The notes beneath the pieces are model-generated. The model searched no databases. It saw nothing but the letters and a program-made list of their open reading frames with translations, and was not told the DNA's origin. Below are positions 48,127 through 62,300 of a DNA stretch of 64,000 nucleotides, in pieces. Made by a program: the position numbers and the translations under genes. Positions within the stretch are counted from its first letter, which is position 1; the number at the start of each line of letters is the position of its first letter. This stretch comes from Sipunculus nudus (Eukaryota > Annelida > Sipuncula > Golfingiida > Sipunculidae). The stretch lies in contig CM049317.1 in NCBI GenBank assembly GCA_026874595.1, positions 74,098,618 through 74,162,617 of the forward strand, in the 5' to 3' direction.

Positions 48127-51100
48127 TAGTCGTGTTCTTAAAAGAGGAGTGGTCCTGAATGAGGCGTGTTCTTTATAGAGGGGTGGTCCTGATAGAGGCG
48201 TGTTCTTTATAGAGGGGTGGTCCTGATAGAGGCGTGTTTATTATAGAGGGGTGGTCCTGATAGAGGCGTGTTCTTTATAGAAGGGTGGTCCTGATAGAGG
48301 CGTGTTCTTTATAGAGGGGTGATCCTGATGGAGGCGTGTTCTTTATAGAGGGGTGGTCCTGATAGAGGCGTGTTCTTTATAGAGGGGTGATCCTGATGGA
48401 GGCGTGTTCTTTATAGAGGGGTGGTCCTGATAGAGGCGTGTTCTTTATAGAGGGGTGATCCTGATGGAGGCGTGTTCTTTATAGAGGGTAGGTCCTGATA
48501 GAGGCGTGTTCTTTATAGAGGGGTGGTCCTGATAGAGGCGTGTTCTTTATAGAGGGGTGGTCCTGATATAGTCGTGTTCTTAAAAGAGGAGTGGTCCTGA
48601 ATGAGGCGTGTTCTTTATAGAGGGGTGGTCCTGATAGAGGCGTGTTCTTTATAGAGGGGTGGTCCTGATAGAGGCGTGTTTATTATAGAGGGGTGGTCCT
48701 GATAGAGGCGTGTTCTTTATAGAAGGGTGGTCCTGATAGAGGCGTGTTCTTTATAGAGGGGTGATCCTGATGGAGGCGTGTTCTTTATAGAGGGGTGGTC
48801 CTGATAGAGGCGTGTTCTTTATAGAGGGGTGATCCTGATGGAGGCGTGTTCTTTATAGAGGGGTGGTCCTGATAGAGGCGTGTTCTTTATAGAGGGGTGA
48901 TCCTGATGGAGGCGTGTTCTTTATAGAGGGTAGGTCCTGATAGAGGCGTGTTCTTTATAGAGGGGTGGTCCTGATAGAGGCGTGTTCTTTATAGAGGGGT
49001 GGTCCTGATAGAGGCGTGTTCTTTATAGAGGGGTGGTCCTGATAGAGGCGTGTTCTATATAGAGGGGTGGTCCTGATAGAGGCGTGTTCTTTATAGAGGG
49101 GTGGTCCTGATAGAGGCGTGTTCTTTATAGAGGGGTGGTCCTGATAGAGGCGTGTTCATTATAGAGGGGTGATCCTGATGGAGGCGTGTTCTTTATAGAG
49201 GGGTGGTCCTGATAGAGGCGTGTTCTTTATAGAGGGGTGGTCCTGATAGAGGCGTGTTCTTTATAGAGGGGTGGTCCTGATAGAGGCGTGTTCTTTATAG
49301 AGGGGTGGTCCTGATAGAGGCGTGTTCTTTATAGAGGGGTGGTCCTGATAGAGGCGTGTTCTTTATAGAGGGGTGGTCCTGATAGAGGCGTGTTCTTTAT
49401 AGAGGGGTGGTCCTGATAGAGGCGTGTTCTTTATAGAGGGGTGGTCCTGATATAGGCGTGTTCTTAATAGAGGGGTGGTCCTGAATGAGGCGTTTTCTTT
49501 ATAGAGGGGTGGTCCTGATAGAGGCGTGTTCTTTATAGAGGGGTGGTCCTGATAGAGGCGTGTTCTTTATAGAGGGGTGATCCTGATGGAGGCGTGTTCT
49601 TTATAGAGGGGTGGTCCTGATAGAGGCGTGTTTATTATAGAGGGGTGGTCCTGATAGAGGCGTGTTCTTTATAGAGGGGTGATCCTGATGGAGGCGTGTT
49701 CTTTATAGAGGGGTGATCCTGATGGGGCGTGTTCTTTATAGAGGGGTGGTCCTGATAGAGGCGTGTTTATTATTTAGGGGTGGTCCTGATAGAGGCGTGT
49801 TCTTTATAGAGGGGTGGTCCTGATAGAGGCGTGTTCTTTATAGAGGGGTGGTCCTGATAGAGGCGTGTTCTTTATAGAGGGGTGGTCCTGATAGAGGCGT
49901 GTTCTTTATAGAGGGGTGGTCCTGATAGAGGCGTGTTCTTTATAGAGGGGTGGTCCTGATAGAGGCGTGTTCTTTATAGAGGGGTGGTCCTGATAGAGGC
50001 GTGTTCTTTATAGAGGGCTGGTCCTGATAGAGGCGTGTTCTTTATAGAGGGCTGGTCCTGATAGAGGCGTGTTCTTTATAGAGGGGTGGTCCTGATAGAG
50101 GCGTGTTCTTTATAGAGAGGTGGTCCTGATAGAGGCGTGTTCTTTATAGAGGGGTGGTCCTGATAGAGGCGTGTTCTTTATAGAGGGGTGGTCCTGATAG
50201 AGGCGTGTTCTTTATAGAGGGGTGGTCCTGATAGAGGCGTGCTCTTTATAGAGGGGTGGTCCTGATAGAGGCGTGTTCTTTATAGAGGGGTGGTCCTGAT
50301 AGAGGCGTGTTCTTTATAGAGGGGTGGTCCTGATAGAGGCGTGTTCTTTATAGAGGGGTGGTCCTGATATAGTCGTGTTCTTAAAAGAGGAGTGGTCCTG
50401 AATGAGGCGGGTTCTTTATAGAGGGGTGGTCCTGATAGAGGCGTGTTCTTTATAGAGGGGTGGTCCTGATAGAGGCGTGTTTATTATAGAGGGGTGGTCC
50501 TGATAGAGGCGTGTTCTTTATAGAAGGGTGGTCCTGATAGAGGCGTGTTCTTTATAGAGGGGTGATCCTGATGGAGGCGTGTTCTTTATAGAGGGGTGGT
50601 CCTGATAGAGGCGTGTTCTTTATAGAGGGGTGATCCTGATGGAGGCGTGTTCTTTATAGAGGGGTGGTCCTGATAGAGGCGTGTTCTTTATAGAGGGGTG
50701 ATCCTGATGGAGGCGTCTTCTTTATAGAGGGTAGGTCCTGATAGAGGCGTGTTCTTTATAGAGGGGTGGTCCTGATAGAGGCGTGTTCTTTATAGAGGGG
50801 TGGTCCTGATAGAGGCGTGTTCTTTATAGAGGGGTGGTCCTGATAGAGGCGTGTTCTATATAGAGGGGTGGTCCTGATAGAGGCGTGTTCTTTATAGAGG
50901 GGTGGTCCTGATAGAGGCGTGTTCTTTATAGAGGGGTGGTCCTGATAGAGGCGTGTTCATTATAGAGGGGTGATCCTGATGGAGGCGTGTTCTTTATAGA
51001 GGGGTGGTCCTGATAGAGGCGTGTTCTTTATAGAGGGGTGGTCCTGATAGAGGCGTGTTCTTTATAGAGGGGTGGTCCTGATAGAGGCGTGTTCTTTATA

Positions 51101-53340
51101 GAGGGGTGGTCCTGATAGAGGCGTGTTCTTTATAGAGGGGTGGTCCTGATAGAGGCGTGTTCTTTATAGAGGGGTGGTCCTGATAGAGGCGTGTTCTTTA
51201 TAGAGGGGTGGTCCTGATAGAGGCGTGTTCTTTATAGAGGGGTGGTCCTGATATAGGCGTGTTCTTAATAGAGGGGTGGTCCTGAATGAGGCGTGTTCTT
51301 TATAGAGAGGTGGTCCTGATAGAGGCGTGTTCTTTATAGAGGGGTGGTCCTGATAGAGGCGTGTTCTTTATAGAGGGGTGATCCTGATGGAGGCGTGTTC
51401 TTTATAGAGGGGTGGTCCTGATAGAGGCGTGTTTATTATAGAGGGGTGGTCCTGATAGAGGCTTGTTCTTTATAGAGGGGTGGTCCTGATGGAGGCGTGT
51501 TCTTTATAGAGGGGTGATCCTGATGGAGGCGTGTTCTTTATAGAGGGGTGGTCCTGATAGAGGCGTGTTTATTATTTAGGGGTGGTCCTGATAGAGGCGT
51601 GTTCTTTATAGAGGGGTGGTCCTGATAGAGGCGTGTTCTTTATAGAGGGGTGGTCCTGATAGAGGCGTGTTCTTTATAGAGGGGTGGTCCTGATAGAGGC
51701 GTGTTCTTTATAGAGGGGTGGTCCTGATAGAGGCGTGTTCTTTATAGAGGGGTGGTCCTGATAGAGGCATGTTCTTTATAGAGGGGTGGTCCTGATAGAG
51801 GCGTGTTCTTTATAGAGGGGTGATCCTGATGGAGGCGTGTTCTTTATAGAGGGGTGGTCCTGATAGAGGCGTGTTCTTTATAGAGGGCTGGTCCTGATAG
51901 AGGCGTGTTCTTTATAGAGGGGTGGTCCTGATAGAGGCGTGTTCTTTATAGAGGGGTGGTCCTGATAGAGGCGTGTTCTTTATAGAGGGGTGGTCCTGAT
52001 AGAGGCGTGTTCTTTATAGAGGGGTGGTCCTGATAGAGGCGTGCTCTTTATAGAGGGGTGGTCCTGATAGAGGCGTGTTCTTTATAGAGGGGTGGTCCTG
52101 ATAGAGGCGTGTTCTTTATAGAGGGGTGGTCCTGATAGAGGCGTGTTCTTTATAGAGGGGTGGTCCTGATAGAGGCGTGTTCTTTATAGAGGGGTGGTCC
52201 TGATATAGTCGTGTTCTTAAAAGAGGAGTGGTCCTGAATGAGGCGTGTTCTTTATAGAGGGGTGGTCCTGATAGAGGCGTGTTCTTTATAGAGGGGTGGT
52301 CCTGATAGAGGCGTGTTTATTATAGAGGGGTGGTCCTGATAGAGGCGTGTTCTTTATAGAAGGGTGGTCCTGATAGAGGCGTGTTCTTTATAGAGGGGTG
52401 GTCCTGATAGAGGCGTGTTCTTTATAGAGGGGTGGTCCTGATAGAGGCGTGTTCTTTATAGAGGGGTGGTCCTGATAGAGGCGTGTTCTTTATAGAGGGG
52501 TGGTCCTGATAGAGGCGTGTTCTTTATAGAGGGGTGATCCTGATGGAGGCGTGTTCTTTATAGAGGGTAGGTCCTGATAGAGGCGTGTTCTTTATAGAGG
52601 GGTGGTCCTGATAGAGGCGTGTTCTTTATAGAGGGGTGGTCCTGATAGAGGCGTGTTCTTTATAGAGGGGTGGTCCTGATAGAGGCGTGTTCTATATAGA
52701 GGGGTGGTCCTGATAGAGGCGTGTTCTTTATAGAGGGGTGGTCCTGATAGAGGCGTGTTCTTTATAGAGGGGTGGTCCTGATAGAGGCGTGTTCATTATA
52801 GAGGGGTGATCCTGATGGAGGCGTGTTCTTTATAGAGGGGTGGTCCTGATAGAGGCGTGTTCTTTATAGAGGGGTGGTCCTGATAGAGGCGTGTTCTTTA
52901 TAGAGGGGTGGTCCTGATAGAGGCGTGTTCTTTATAGAGGGGTGGTCCTGATAGAGGCGTGTTCTTTATAGAGGGGTGGTCCTGATAGAGGCGTGTTCTT
53001 TATAGAGGGGTGGTCCTGATAGAGGCGTGTTCTTTATAGAGGGGTGGTCCTGATAGAGGCGTGTTCTTTATAGAGGGGTGGTCCTGATATAGGCGTGTTC
53101 TTAATAGAGGGGTGGTCCTGAATGAGGCGTGTTCTTTATAGAGGGGTGGTCCTGATAGAGGCGTGTTCTTTATAGAGGGGTGGTCCTGATAGAGGCGTGT
53201 TCTTTATAGAGGGGTGGTCCTGATATAGGCGTGTTCTTTTTAGAGGGGTGGTCCTGAATGAGGCGTGTTCTTAATAGAGGGGTGGTCCTGATAGACGCGT
53301 GTTCTTAATAGAGGGGTGGTCCTGATAGAGGCGTGTTTAT
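48127..53340 (+). repeat. ~1.8-kb higher-order repeat, three copies, plus a 442-bp tandem
   Basis: The rare variant 'tagtcgtgttcttaaaagag' lies at 48127, 48569, 50370 and 52206 (offsets 442, 1,801 and 1,836). The 'gagggtaggtcc' variant follows at 48486, 48928, 50729 and 52565 with the same offsets. 442 is 13 and 1,836 is 54 complete 34-bp units; 1,801 is 53 units less one base. Confidence 0.85.
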
Positions 53341-56300
53341 TATAGAGGGGTGGTCCTGATAGAGGCGTGTTCTTTATAGAGGGGTGGTCCTGATAGAGGC
53401 GTGTTCTTTATAGAGGGGGGGGGTCCTGATATAGGCGTGTTCTTTATAGAGGGGTGGTCCTGAATGAGGCGTGTTTTTAATAGAGGGGTGGTCCTGATAG
53501 AGGCGTGTTCTTAATAGAGGGGTGGTCCTGATAGAGGCGTGTTTATTATAGAGGGGTGGTCCTGATAGAGGCGTGTTCTTTATAGAGGATGATCCTGATA
53601 GAGGCGTGTTCTTTATAGAGGGGTGGTCCTGATGGAGGCGTGTTCTTTATAGAGGGGTGGTCCTGATAGAGGCGTGTTCTTTATAGAGGGGTGGTCCTGA
53701 TAGAGACGTGTTCTTTATAGAGGATGATCCTGATAGAGGCGTGTTCTTTATAGAGGGGTGGTCCTGATGAAGGCGTGTTCTTTATAGAGATGTGGTCCTG
53801 ATAGAGGCGTGTTCTTTATAGAGGGGTGGTCCTGATATAGGCGTGTTCTTTATAGAGGGGTGGTCCTGATAGAGGCGTGTTCTTTATAGAGGGGTGATCC
53901 TGATAGAGGCGTGTTCTTTATAGAGGGGTGGTCCTGATAGAGGCGTGTTCTTTATAGAGGGGTGTTCCTGATAGAGGCGTGTTCTTTATAGAGGGGATGG
54001 TCCTGATAGAGGCGTGTTCTTTATAGAGGGGTGGTCCTGATAGAGGCGTGTTCTTTATAGAGGGGTGGTCCTGATGGAGGCGTGTTCTTTATAGAGGGGT
54101 GGTCCTGATAGAGGCGTGTCCTTTATAGAGGGGTGGTCCTGATAGAGGCGTGTTCTTTATAGAGGGGTGGTCCTGATAGAGGCGTGTTCTTTATAGAGGG
54201 GTGATCCTGATAGAGGCGTGTTCTTTATAGAGGGGTGGTCCTGATAGAGGCGTGTTCTCTATAGATGGGTGGTCATGATAGAAGGGTTAATCTGATAGCG
54301 GGCCAATCGTGATAGAGGGGTAATCCTGATGGAGGCGTGTTCTTTATAGAGGGGTGGTCCTGATAGAGGCGTGTTCTTTATAGAGGGGTGGTCCTGATAG
54401 AGGCGTGTTCTTTATAAAGGGGTTGTCCTGATATAGGCGTGTTCTTTATAGAGGGGTGGTCCTGAATGAGGCGTGTTCTTAATAGAGGGGTGGTCCTGAT
54501 AGAGGCGTGTTCTTAATAGAGGGGTGGTCCTGATAGAGGCGTGTTTATTATAGAGGGGTGGTCCTGATAGAGGCGTGTTCTTTATAGAGGGGTGGTCCTG
54601 ATAGAGACGTGTTCTCTATAGAAGGGTGGTCATGATAGAAGGGTTAATCTGATAGCGGGCCAATCGTGATAGAGGGGTGATCCTGATGGAGGCGTGTTCT
54701 TTATAGAGGGGTGGTCCTGATAGAGGCCTGTTCTTTATAGAGGGGTGGTCCTGATAGAGGCGTGTTCTTTATAGAGGGGTGGTCCTGATATAGGCGTGTT
54801 CTTTATAGAGGGGTGGTCCTGAATGAGGCGTGTTCTTAATAGAGGGGTGGTCCTGATAGAGGCGTGTTCTTAATAGAGGGGTGGTCCTGATAGAGGCGTG
54901 TTTATTATAGAGGGGTGGTCCTGATAGAGGCGTGTTCTTTATAGAGGATGATCCTGATAGAGGCGTGTTCTTTATAGAGGGGTGGTCCTGATGGAGGCGT
55001 GTTCTTTATAGAGGGGTGGTCCTGATAGAGGCGTGTTCTTTATAGAGGGGTGGTCCTGATAGAGGCGTGTTCTTTATAGAGGGGTGGTCCTGATAGAGGC
55101 GTGTTCTTAATAGAGGGGTGATCCTGATAGAGGCGTGTTCTTTATAGAGGGGTGGTCCTGATAGAGGCGTGTTCTTAATAGAGGGGTGGTCCTGATAGAG
55201 GCGTGTTTATTATAGAGGGGTGGTCCTGATAGAGGCGTGTTCTTTATAGAGGGGTGATCCTGATAGAGGCGTGTTCTTTATAGAGGGGTGGTCCTGATAG
55301 AGGCGTGTTCTTTATAGAGGGGTGGTCCTGATAGAGGCGTGTTCTTAATAGAGGGGTGGTCCTGATAGAGGCGTGTTAATTATAGAGGGGTGGTCCTGAT
55401 AGAGGCGTGTTCTTTATAGAGGATGATCCTGATAGAGGCGTGTTCTTTATAGAGGGGTGGTCCTGATGGAGGCGTGTTCTTTTTAGAGGGGTGGTCCTGA
55501 TAGAGGCGTGTTCTTTATAGAGGGGTGGTCCTGATAGAGGCGTGTTCTTTATAGAGGGGTGGTCCTGATAGAGGCGTGTTCTTTATAGAGGGGTGGTCCT
55601 GAATGAGGCGTGTTCTTAATAGAGGGGTGGTCCTGATAGAGGCGTGTTCTTAATAGAGGGGTAGTCCTGATAGAGGCGTGTTTATTATAGAGGGGTGGTC
55701 CTGATAGAGGCGTGTTCTTTATAGAGGATGATCCTGATAGAGGCGTGTTCTTTATAGAGGGGTGGTCCTGATGGAGGCGTGTTCTTTATAGAGGGGTGGT
55801 CCTGATAGAGGCGTGTTCTTTATAGAGGGGTGATCCTGATAGAGGCGTGTTCTTTATAGAGGGGTGGTCCTGATAGAGGCGTGTTCTCTATAGATGGGTG
55901 GTCATGATAGAAGGGTTAATCTGATAGCGGGCCAATCGTGATAGAGGGGTAATCCTGATGGAGGCGTGTTCTTTATAGAGGGGTGGTCCTGATAGAGGCG
56001 TGTTCTTTATAGAGGGGTGGTCCTGATAGAGGCGTGTTCTTTATAAAGGGGTTGTCCTGATATAGGCGTGTTCTTTATAGAGGGGTGGTCCTGAATGAGG
56101 CGTGTTCTTAATAGAGGGGTGGTCCTGATAGAGGCGTGTTCTTAATAGAGGGGTGGTCCTGATAGAGGCGTGTTTATTATAGAGGGGTGGTCCTGATAGA
56201 GGCGTGTTCTTTATAGAGGGGTGGTCCTGATAGAGACGTGTTCTCTATAGAAGGGTGGTCATGATAGAAGGGTTAATCTGATAGCGGGCCAATCGTGATA

Positions 56301-59300
56301 GAGGGGTGATCCTGATGGAGGCGTGTTCTTTATAGAGGGGTGGTCCTGATAGAGGCCTGTTCTTTATAGAGGGGTGGTCCTGATAGAGGCGTGTTCTTTA
56401 TAGAGGGGTGGTCCTGATATAGGCGTGTTCTTTATAGAGGGGTGGTCCTGAATGAGGCGTGTTCTTAATAGAGGGGTGGTCCTGATAGAGGCGTGTTCTT
56501 AATAGAGGGGTGGTCCTGATAGAGGCGTGTTTATTATAGAGGGGTGGTCCTGATAGAGGCGTGTTCTTTATAGAGGATGATCCTGATAGAGGCGTGTTCT
56601 TTATAGAGGGGTGGTCCTGATGGAGGCGTGTTCTTTATAGAGGGGTGGTCCTGATAGAGGCGTGTTCTTTATAGAGGGGTGGTCCTGATAGAGGCGTGTT
56701 CTTTATAGAGGGGTGGTCCTGATAGAGGCGTGTTCTTAATAGAGGGGTGATCCTGATAGAGGCGTGTTCTTTATAGAGGGGTGGTCCTGATAGAGGCGTG
56801 TTCTTAATAGAGGGGTGGTCCTGATAGAGGCGTGTTTATTATAGAGGGGTGGTCCTGATAGAGGCGTGTTCTTTATAGAGGGGTGATCCTGATAGAGGCG
56901 TGTTCTTTATAGAGGGGTGGTCCTGATAGAGGCGTGTTCTTTATAGAGGGGTGGTCCTGATAGAGGCGTGTTCTTAATAGAGGGGTGGTCCTGATAGAGG
57001 CGTGTTAATTATAGAGGGGTGGTCCTGATAGAGGCGTGTTCTTTATAGAGGATGATCCTGATAGAGGCGTGTTCTTTATAGAGGGGTGGTCCTGATGGAG
57101 GCGTGTTCTTTTTAGAGGGGTGGTCCTGATAGAGGCGTGTTCTTTATAGAGGGGTGGTCCTGATAGAGGCGTGTTCTTTATAGAGGGGTGGTCCTGATAG
57201 AGGCGTGTTCTTTATAGAGGGGTGGTCCTGAATGAGGCGTGTTCTTAATAGAGGGGTGGTCCTGATAGAGGCGTGTTCTTAATAGAGGGGTAGTCCTGAT
57301 AGAGGCGTGTTTATTATAGAGGGGTGGTCCTGATAGAGGCGTGTTCTTTATAGAGGATGATCCTGATAGAGGCGTGTTCTTTATAGAGGGGTGGTCCTGA
57401 TGGAGGCGTGTTCTTTATAGAGGGGTGGTCCTGATGGAGGCGTGTTCTTTATAGAGGGGTGGTCCTGATAGAGGCGTGTCCTTTATAGAGGGGTGGTCCT
57501 GATAGAGGCGTGTTCTTTATAGAGGGGTGGTCCTGATAGAGGCGTGTTCTTTATAGAGGGGTGATCCTGATAGAGGCGTGTTCTTTATAGAGGGGTGGTC
57601 CTGATAGAGGCGTGTTCTCTATAGAAGGGTGGTCATGATAGAAGGGTTAATCTGATAGCGGGCCAATCGTGATAGAGGGGTAATCCTGATGGAGGCGTGT
57701 TCTTTATAGAGGGGTGGTCCTGATAGAGGCGTGTTCTTTATAGAGGGGTGGTCCTGATAGAGGCGTGCTCTTTATAGAGGGGTGGTCCTGATAGAGGCGT
57801 GTTCTTTATAGAGGGGTGGTCCTGATAGAGGCGTGTTCTTTATAGAGGGGTGGTCCTGATAGAGGCGTGTTCTTTATAGAGGGGTGGTCCTGATAGAGGC
57901 GTGTTCTTTATAGAGGGGTGGTCCTGATATAGTCGTGTTCTTAAAAGAGGAGTGGTCCTGAATGAGGCGTGTTCTTTATAGAGGGGTGGTCCTGATAGAG
58001 GCGTGTTCTTTATAGAGGGGTGGTCCTGATAGAGGCGTGTTTATTATAGAGGGGTGGTCCTGATAGAGGCGTGTTCTTTATAGAAGGGTGGTCCTGATAG
58101 AGGCGTGTTCTTTATAGAGGGGTGGTCCTGATAGAGGCGTGTTCTTTATAGAGGGGTGGTCCTGATAGAGGCGTGTTCTTTATAGAGGGGTGGTCCTGAT
58201 AGAGGCGTGTTCTTTATAGAGGGGTGGTCCTGATAGAGGCGTGTTCTTTATAGAGGGGTGATCCTGATGGAGGCGTGTTCTTTATAGAGGGTAGGTCCTG
58301 ATAGAGGCGTGTTCTTTATAGAGGGGTGGTCCTGATAGAGGCGTGTTCTTTATAGAGGGGTGGTCCTGATAGAGGCGTGTTCTTTATAGAGGGGTGGTCC
58401 TGATAGAGGCGTGTTCTATATAGAGGGGTGGTCCTGATAGAGGCGTGTTCTTTATAGAGGGGTGGTCCTGATAGAGGCGTGTTCTTTATAGAGGGGTGGT
58501 CCTGATAGAGGCGTGTTCATTATAGAGGGGTGATCCTGATGGAGGCGTGTTCTTTATAGAGGGGTGGTCCTGATAGAGGCGTGTTCTTTATAGAGGGGTG
58601 GTCCTGATAGAGGCGTGTTCTTTATAGAGGGGTGGTCCTGATAGAGGCGTGTTCTTTATAGAGGGGTGGTCCTGATAGAGGCGTGTTCTTTATAGAGGGG
58701 TGGTCCTGATAGAGGCGTGTTCTTTATAGAGGGGTGGTCCTGATAGAGGCGTGTTCTTTATAGAGGGGTGGTCCTGATAGAGGCGTGTTCTTTATAGAGG
58801 GGTGGTCCTGATATAGGCGTGTTCTTAATAGAGGGGTGGTCCTGAATGAGGCGTGTTCTTTATAGAGGGGTGGTCCTGATAGAGGCGTGTTCTTTATAGA
58901 GGGGTGGTCCTGATAGAGGCGTGTTCTTTATAGAGGGGTGGTCCTGATATAGGCGTGTTCTTTTTAGAGGGGTGGTCCTGAATGAGGCGTGTTCTTAATA
59001 GAGGGGTGGTCCTGATAGACGCGTGTTCTTAATAGAGGGGTGGTCCTGATAGAGGCGTGTTTATTATAGAGGGGTGGTCCTGATAGAGGCGTGTTCTTTA
59101 TAGAGGGGTGGTCCTGATAGAGGCGTGTTCTTTATAGAGGGGGGGGGGTCCTGATATAGGCGTGTTCTTTATAGAGGGGTGGTCCTGAATGAGGCGTGTT
59201 TTTAATAGAGGGGTGGTCCTGATAGAGGCGTGTTCTTAATAGAGGGGTGGTCCTGATAGAGGCGTGTTTATTATAGAGGGGTGGTCCTGATAGAGGCGTG

Positions 59301-62300
59301 TTCTTTATAGAGGATGATCCTGATAGAGGCGTGTTCTTTATAGAGGGGTGGTCCTGATGGAGGCGTGTTCTTTATAGAGGGGTGGTCCTGATAGAGGCGT
59401 GTTCTTTATAGAGGGGTGGTCCTGATAGAGACGTGTTCTTTATAGAGGATGATCCTGATAGAGGCGTGTTCTTTATAGAGGGGTGGTCCTGATGAAGGCG
59501 TGTTCTTTATAGAGGGGTGGTCCTGATAGAGGCGTGTTCTTTATAGAGGGGTGGTCCTGATATAGGCGTGTTCTTTATAGAGGGGTGGTCCTGATAGAGG
59601 CGTGTTCTTTATAGAGGGGTGATCCTGATAGAGGCGTGTTCTTTATAGAGGGGTGGTCCTGATAGAGGCGTGTTCTTTATAGAGGGGTGTTCCTGATAGA
59701 GGCGTGTTCTTTATAGAGGGGATGGTCCTGATAGAGGCGTGTTCTTTATAGAGGGGTGGTCCTGATAGAGGCGTGTTCTTTATAGAGGGGTGGTCCTGAT
59801 GGAGGCGTGTTCTTTATAGAGGGGTGGTCCTGATAGAGGCGTGTCCTTTATAGAGGGGTGGTCCTGATAGAGGCGTGTTCTTTATAGAGGGGTGGTCCTG
59901 ATAGAGGCGTGTTCTTTATAGAGGGGTGATCCTGATAGAGGCGTGTTCTTTATAGAGGGGTGGTCCTGATAGAGGCGTGTTCTCTATAGATGGGTGGTCA
60001 TGATAGAAGGGTTAATCTGATAGCGGGCCAATCGTGATAGAGGGGTAATCCTGATGGAGGCGTGTTCTTTATAGAGGGGTGGTCCTGATAGAGGCGTGTT
60101 CTTTATAGAGGGGTGGTCCTGATAGAGGCGTGTTCTTTATAAAGGGGTTGTCCTGATATAGGCGTGTTCTTTATAGAGGGGTGGTCCTGAATGAGGCGTG
60201 TTCTTAATAGAGGGGTGGTCCTGATAGAGGCGTGTTCTTAATAGAGGGGTGGTCCTGATAGAGGCGTGTTTATTATAGAGGGGTGGTCCTGATAGAGGCG
60301 TGTTCTTTATAGAGGGGTGGTCCTGATAGAGACGTGTTCTCTATAGAAGGGTGGTCATGATAGAAGGGTTAATCTGATAGCGGGCCAATCGTGATAGAGG
60401 GGTGATCCTGATGGAGGCGTGTTCTTTATAGAGGGGTGGTCCTGATAGAGGCCTGTTCTTTATAGAGGGGTGGTCCTGATAGAGGCGTGTTCTTTATAGA
60501 GGGGTGGTCCTGATATAGGCGTGTTCTTTATAGAGGGGTGGTCCTGAATGAGGCGTGTTCTTAATAGAGGGGTGGTCCTGATAGAGGCGTGTTCTTAATA
60601 GAGGGGTGGTCCTGATAGAGGCGTGTTTATTATAGAGGGGTGGTCCTGATAGAGGCGTGTTCTTTATAGAGGATGATCCTGATAGAGGCGTGTTCTTTAT
60701 AGAGGGGTGGTCCTGATGGAGGCGTGTTCTTTATAGAGGGGTGGTCCTGATAGAGGCGTGTTCTTTATAGAGGGGTGGTCCTGATAGAGGCGTGTTCTTT
60801 ATAGAGGGGTGGTCCTGATAGAGGCGTGTTCTTAATAGAGGGGTGATCCTGATAGAGGCGTGTTCTTTATAGAGGGGTGGTCCTGATAGAGGCGTGTTCT
60901 TAATAGAGGGGTGGTCCTGATAGAGGCGTGTTTATTATAGAGGGGTGGTCCTGATAGAGGCGTGTTCTTTATAGAGGGGTGATCCTGATAGAGGCGTGTT
61001 CTTTATAGAGGGGTGGTCCTGATAGAGGCGTGTTCTTTATAGAGGGGTGGTCCTGATAGAGGCGTGTTCTTAATAGAGGGGTGGTCCTGATAGAGGCGTG
61101 TTAATTATAGAGGGGTGGTCCTGATAGAGGCGTGTTCTTTATAGAGGATGATCCTGATAGAGGCGTGTTCTTTATAGAGGGGTGGTCCTGATGGAGGCGT
61201 GTTCTTTTTAGAGGGGTGGTCCTGATAGAGGCGTGTTCTTTATAGAGGGGTGGTCCTGATAGAGGCGTGTTCTTTATAGAGGGGTGGTCCTGATAGAGGC
61301 GTGTTCTTTATAGAGGGGTGGTCCTGAATGAGGCGTGTTCTTAATAGAGGGGTGGTCCTGATAGAGGCGTGTTCTTAATAGAGGGGTGGTCCTGATAGAG
61401 GCGTGTTCTTTATAGAGGGGTGGTCCTGATGGAGGCGTGTTCTTTATAGAGGGGTGGTCCTGATAGAGGCGTGTCCTTTATAGAGGGGTGGTCCTGATAG
61501 AGGCGTGTTCTTTATAGAGGGGTGGTCCTGATAGAGGCGTGTTCTTTATAGAGGGGTGATCCTGATAGAGGCGTGTTCTTTATAGAGGGGTGGTCCTGAT
61601 AGAGGCGTGTTCTCTATAGATGGGTGGTCATGATAGAAGGGTTAATCTGATAGCGGGCCAATCGTGATAGAGGGGTAATCCTGATGGAGGCGTGTTCTTT
61701 ATAGAGGGGTGGTCCTGATAGAGGCGTGTTCTTTATAGAGGGGTGGTCCTGATAGAGGCGTGTTCTTTATAAAGGGGTTGTCCTGATATAGGCGTGTTCT
61801 TTATAGAGGGGTGGTCCTGAATGAGGCGTGTTCTTAATAGAGGGGTGGTCCTGATAGAGGCGTGTTCTTAATAGAGGGGTGGTCCTGATAGAGGCGTGTT
61901 TATTATAGAGGGGTGGTCCTGATAGAGGCGTGTTCTTTATAGAGGGGTGGTCCTGATAGAGACGTGTTCTCTATAGAAGGGTGGTCATGATAGAAGGGTT
62001 AATCTGATAGCGGGCCAATCGTGATAGAGGGGTGATCCTGATGGAGGCGTGTTCTTTATAGAGGGGTGGTCCTGATAGAGGCCTGTTCTTTATAGAGGGG
62101 TGGTCCTGATAGAGGCGTGTTCTTTATAGAGGGGTGGTCCTGATATAGGCGTGTTCTTTATAGAGGGGTGGTCCTGAATGAGGCGTGTTCTTAATAGAGG
62201 GGTGGTCCTGATAGAGGCGTGTTCTTAATAGAGGGGTGGTCCTGATAGAGGCGTGTTTATTATAGAGGGGTGGTCCTGATAGAGGCGTGTTCTTTATAGA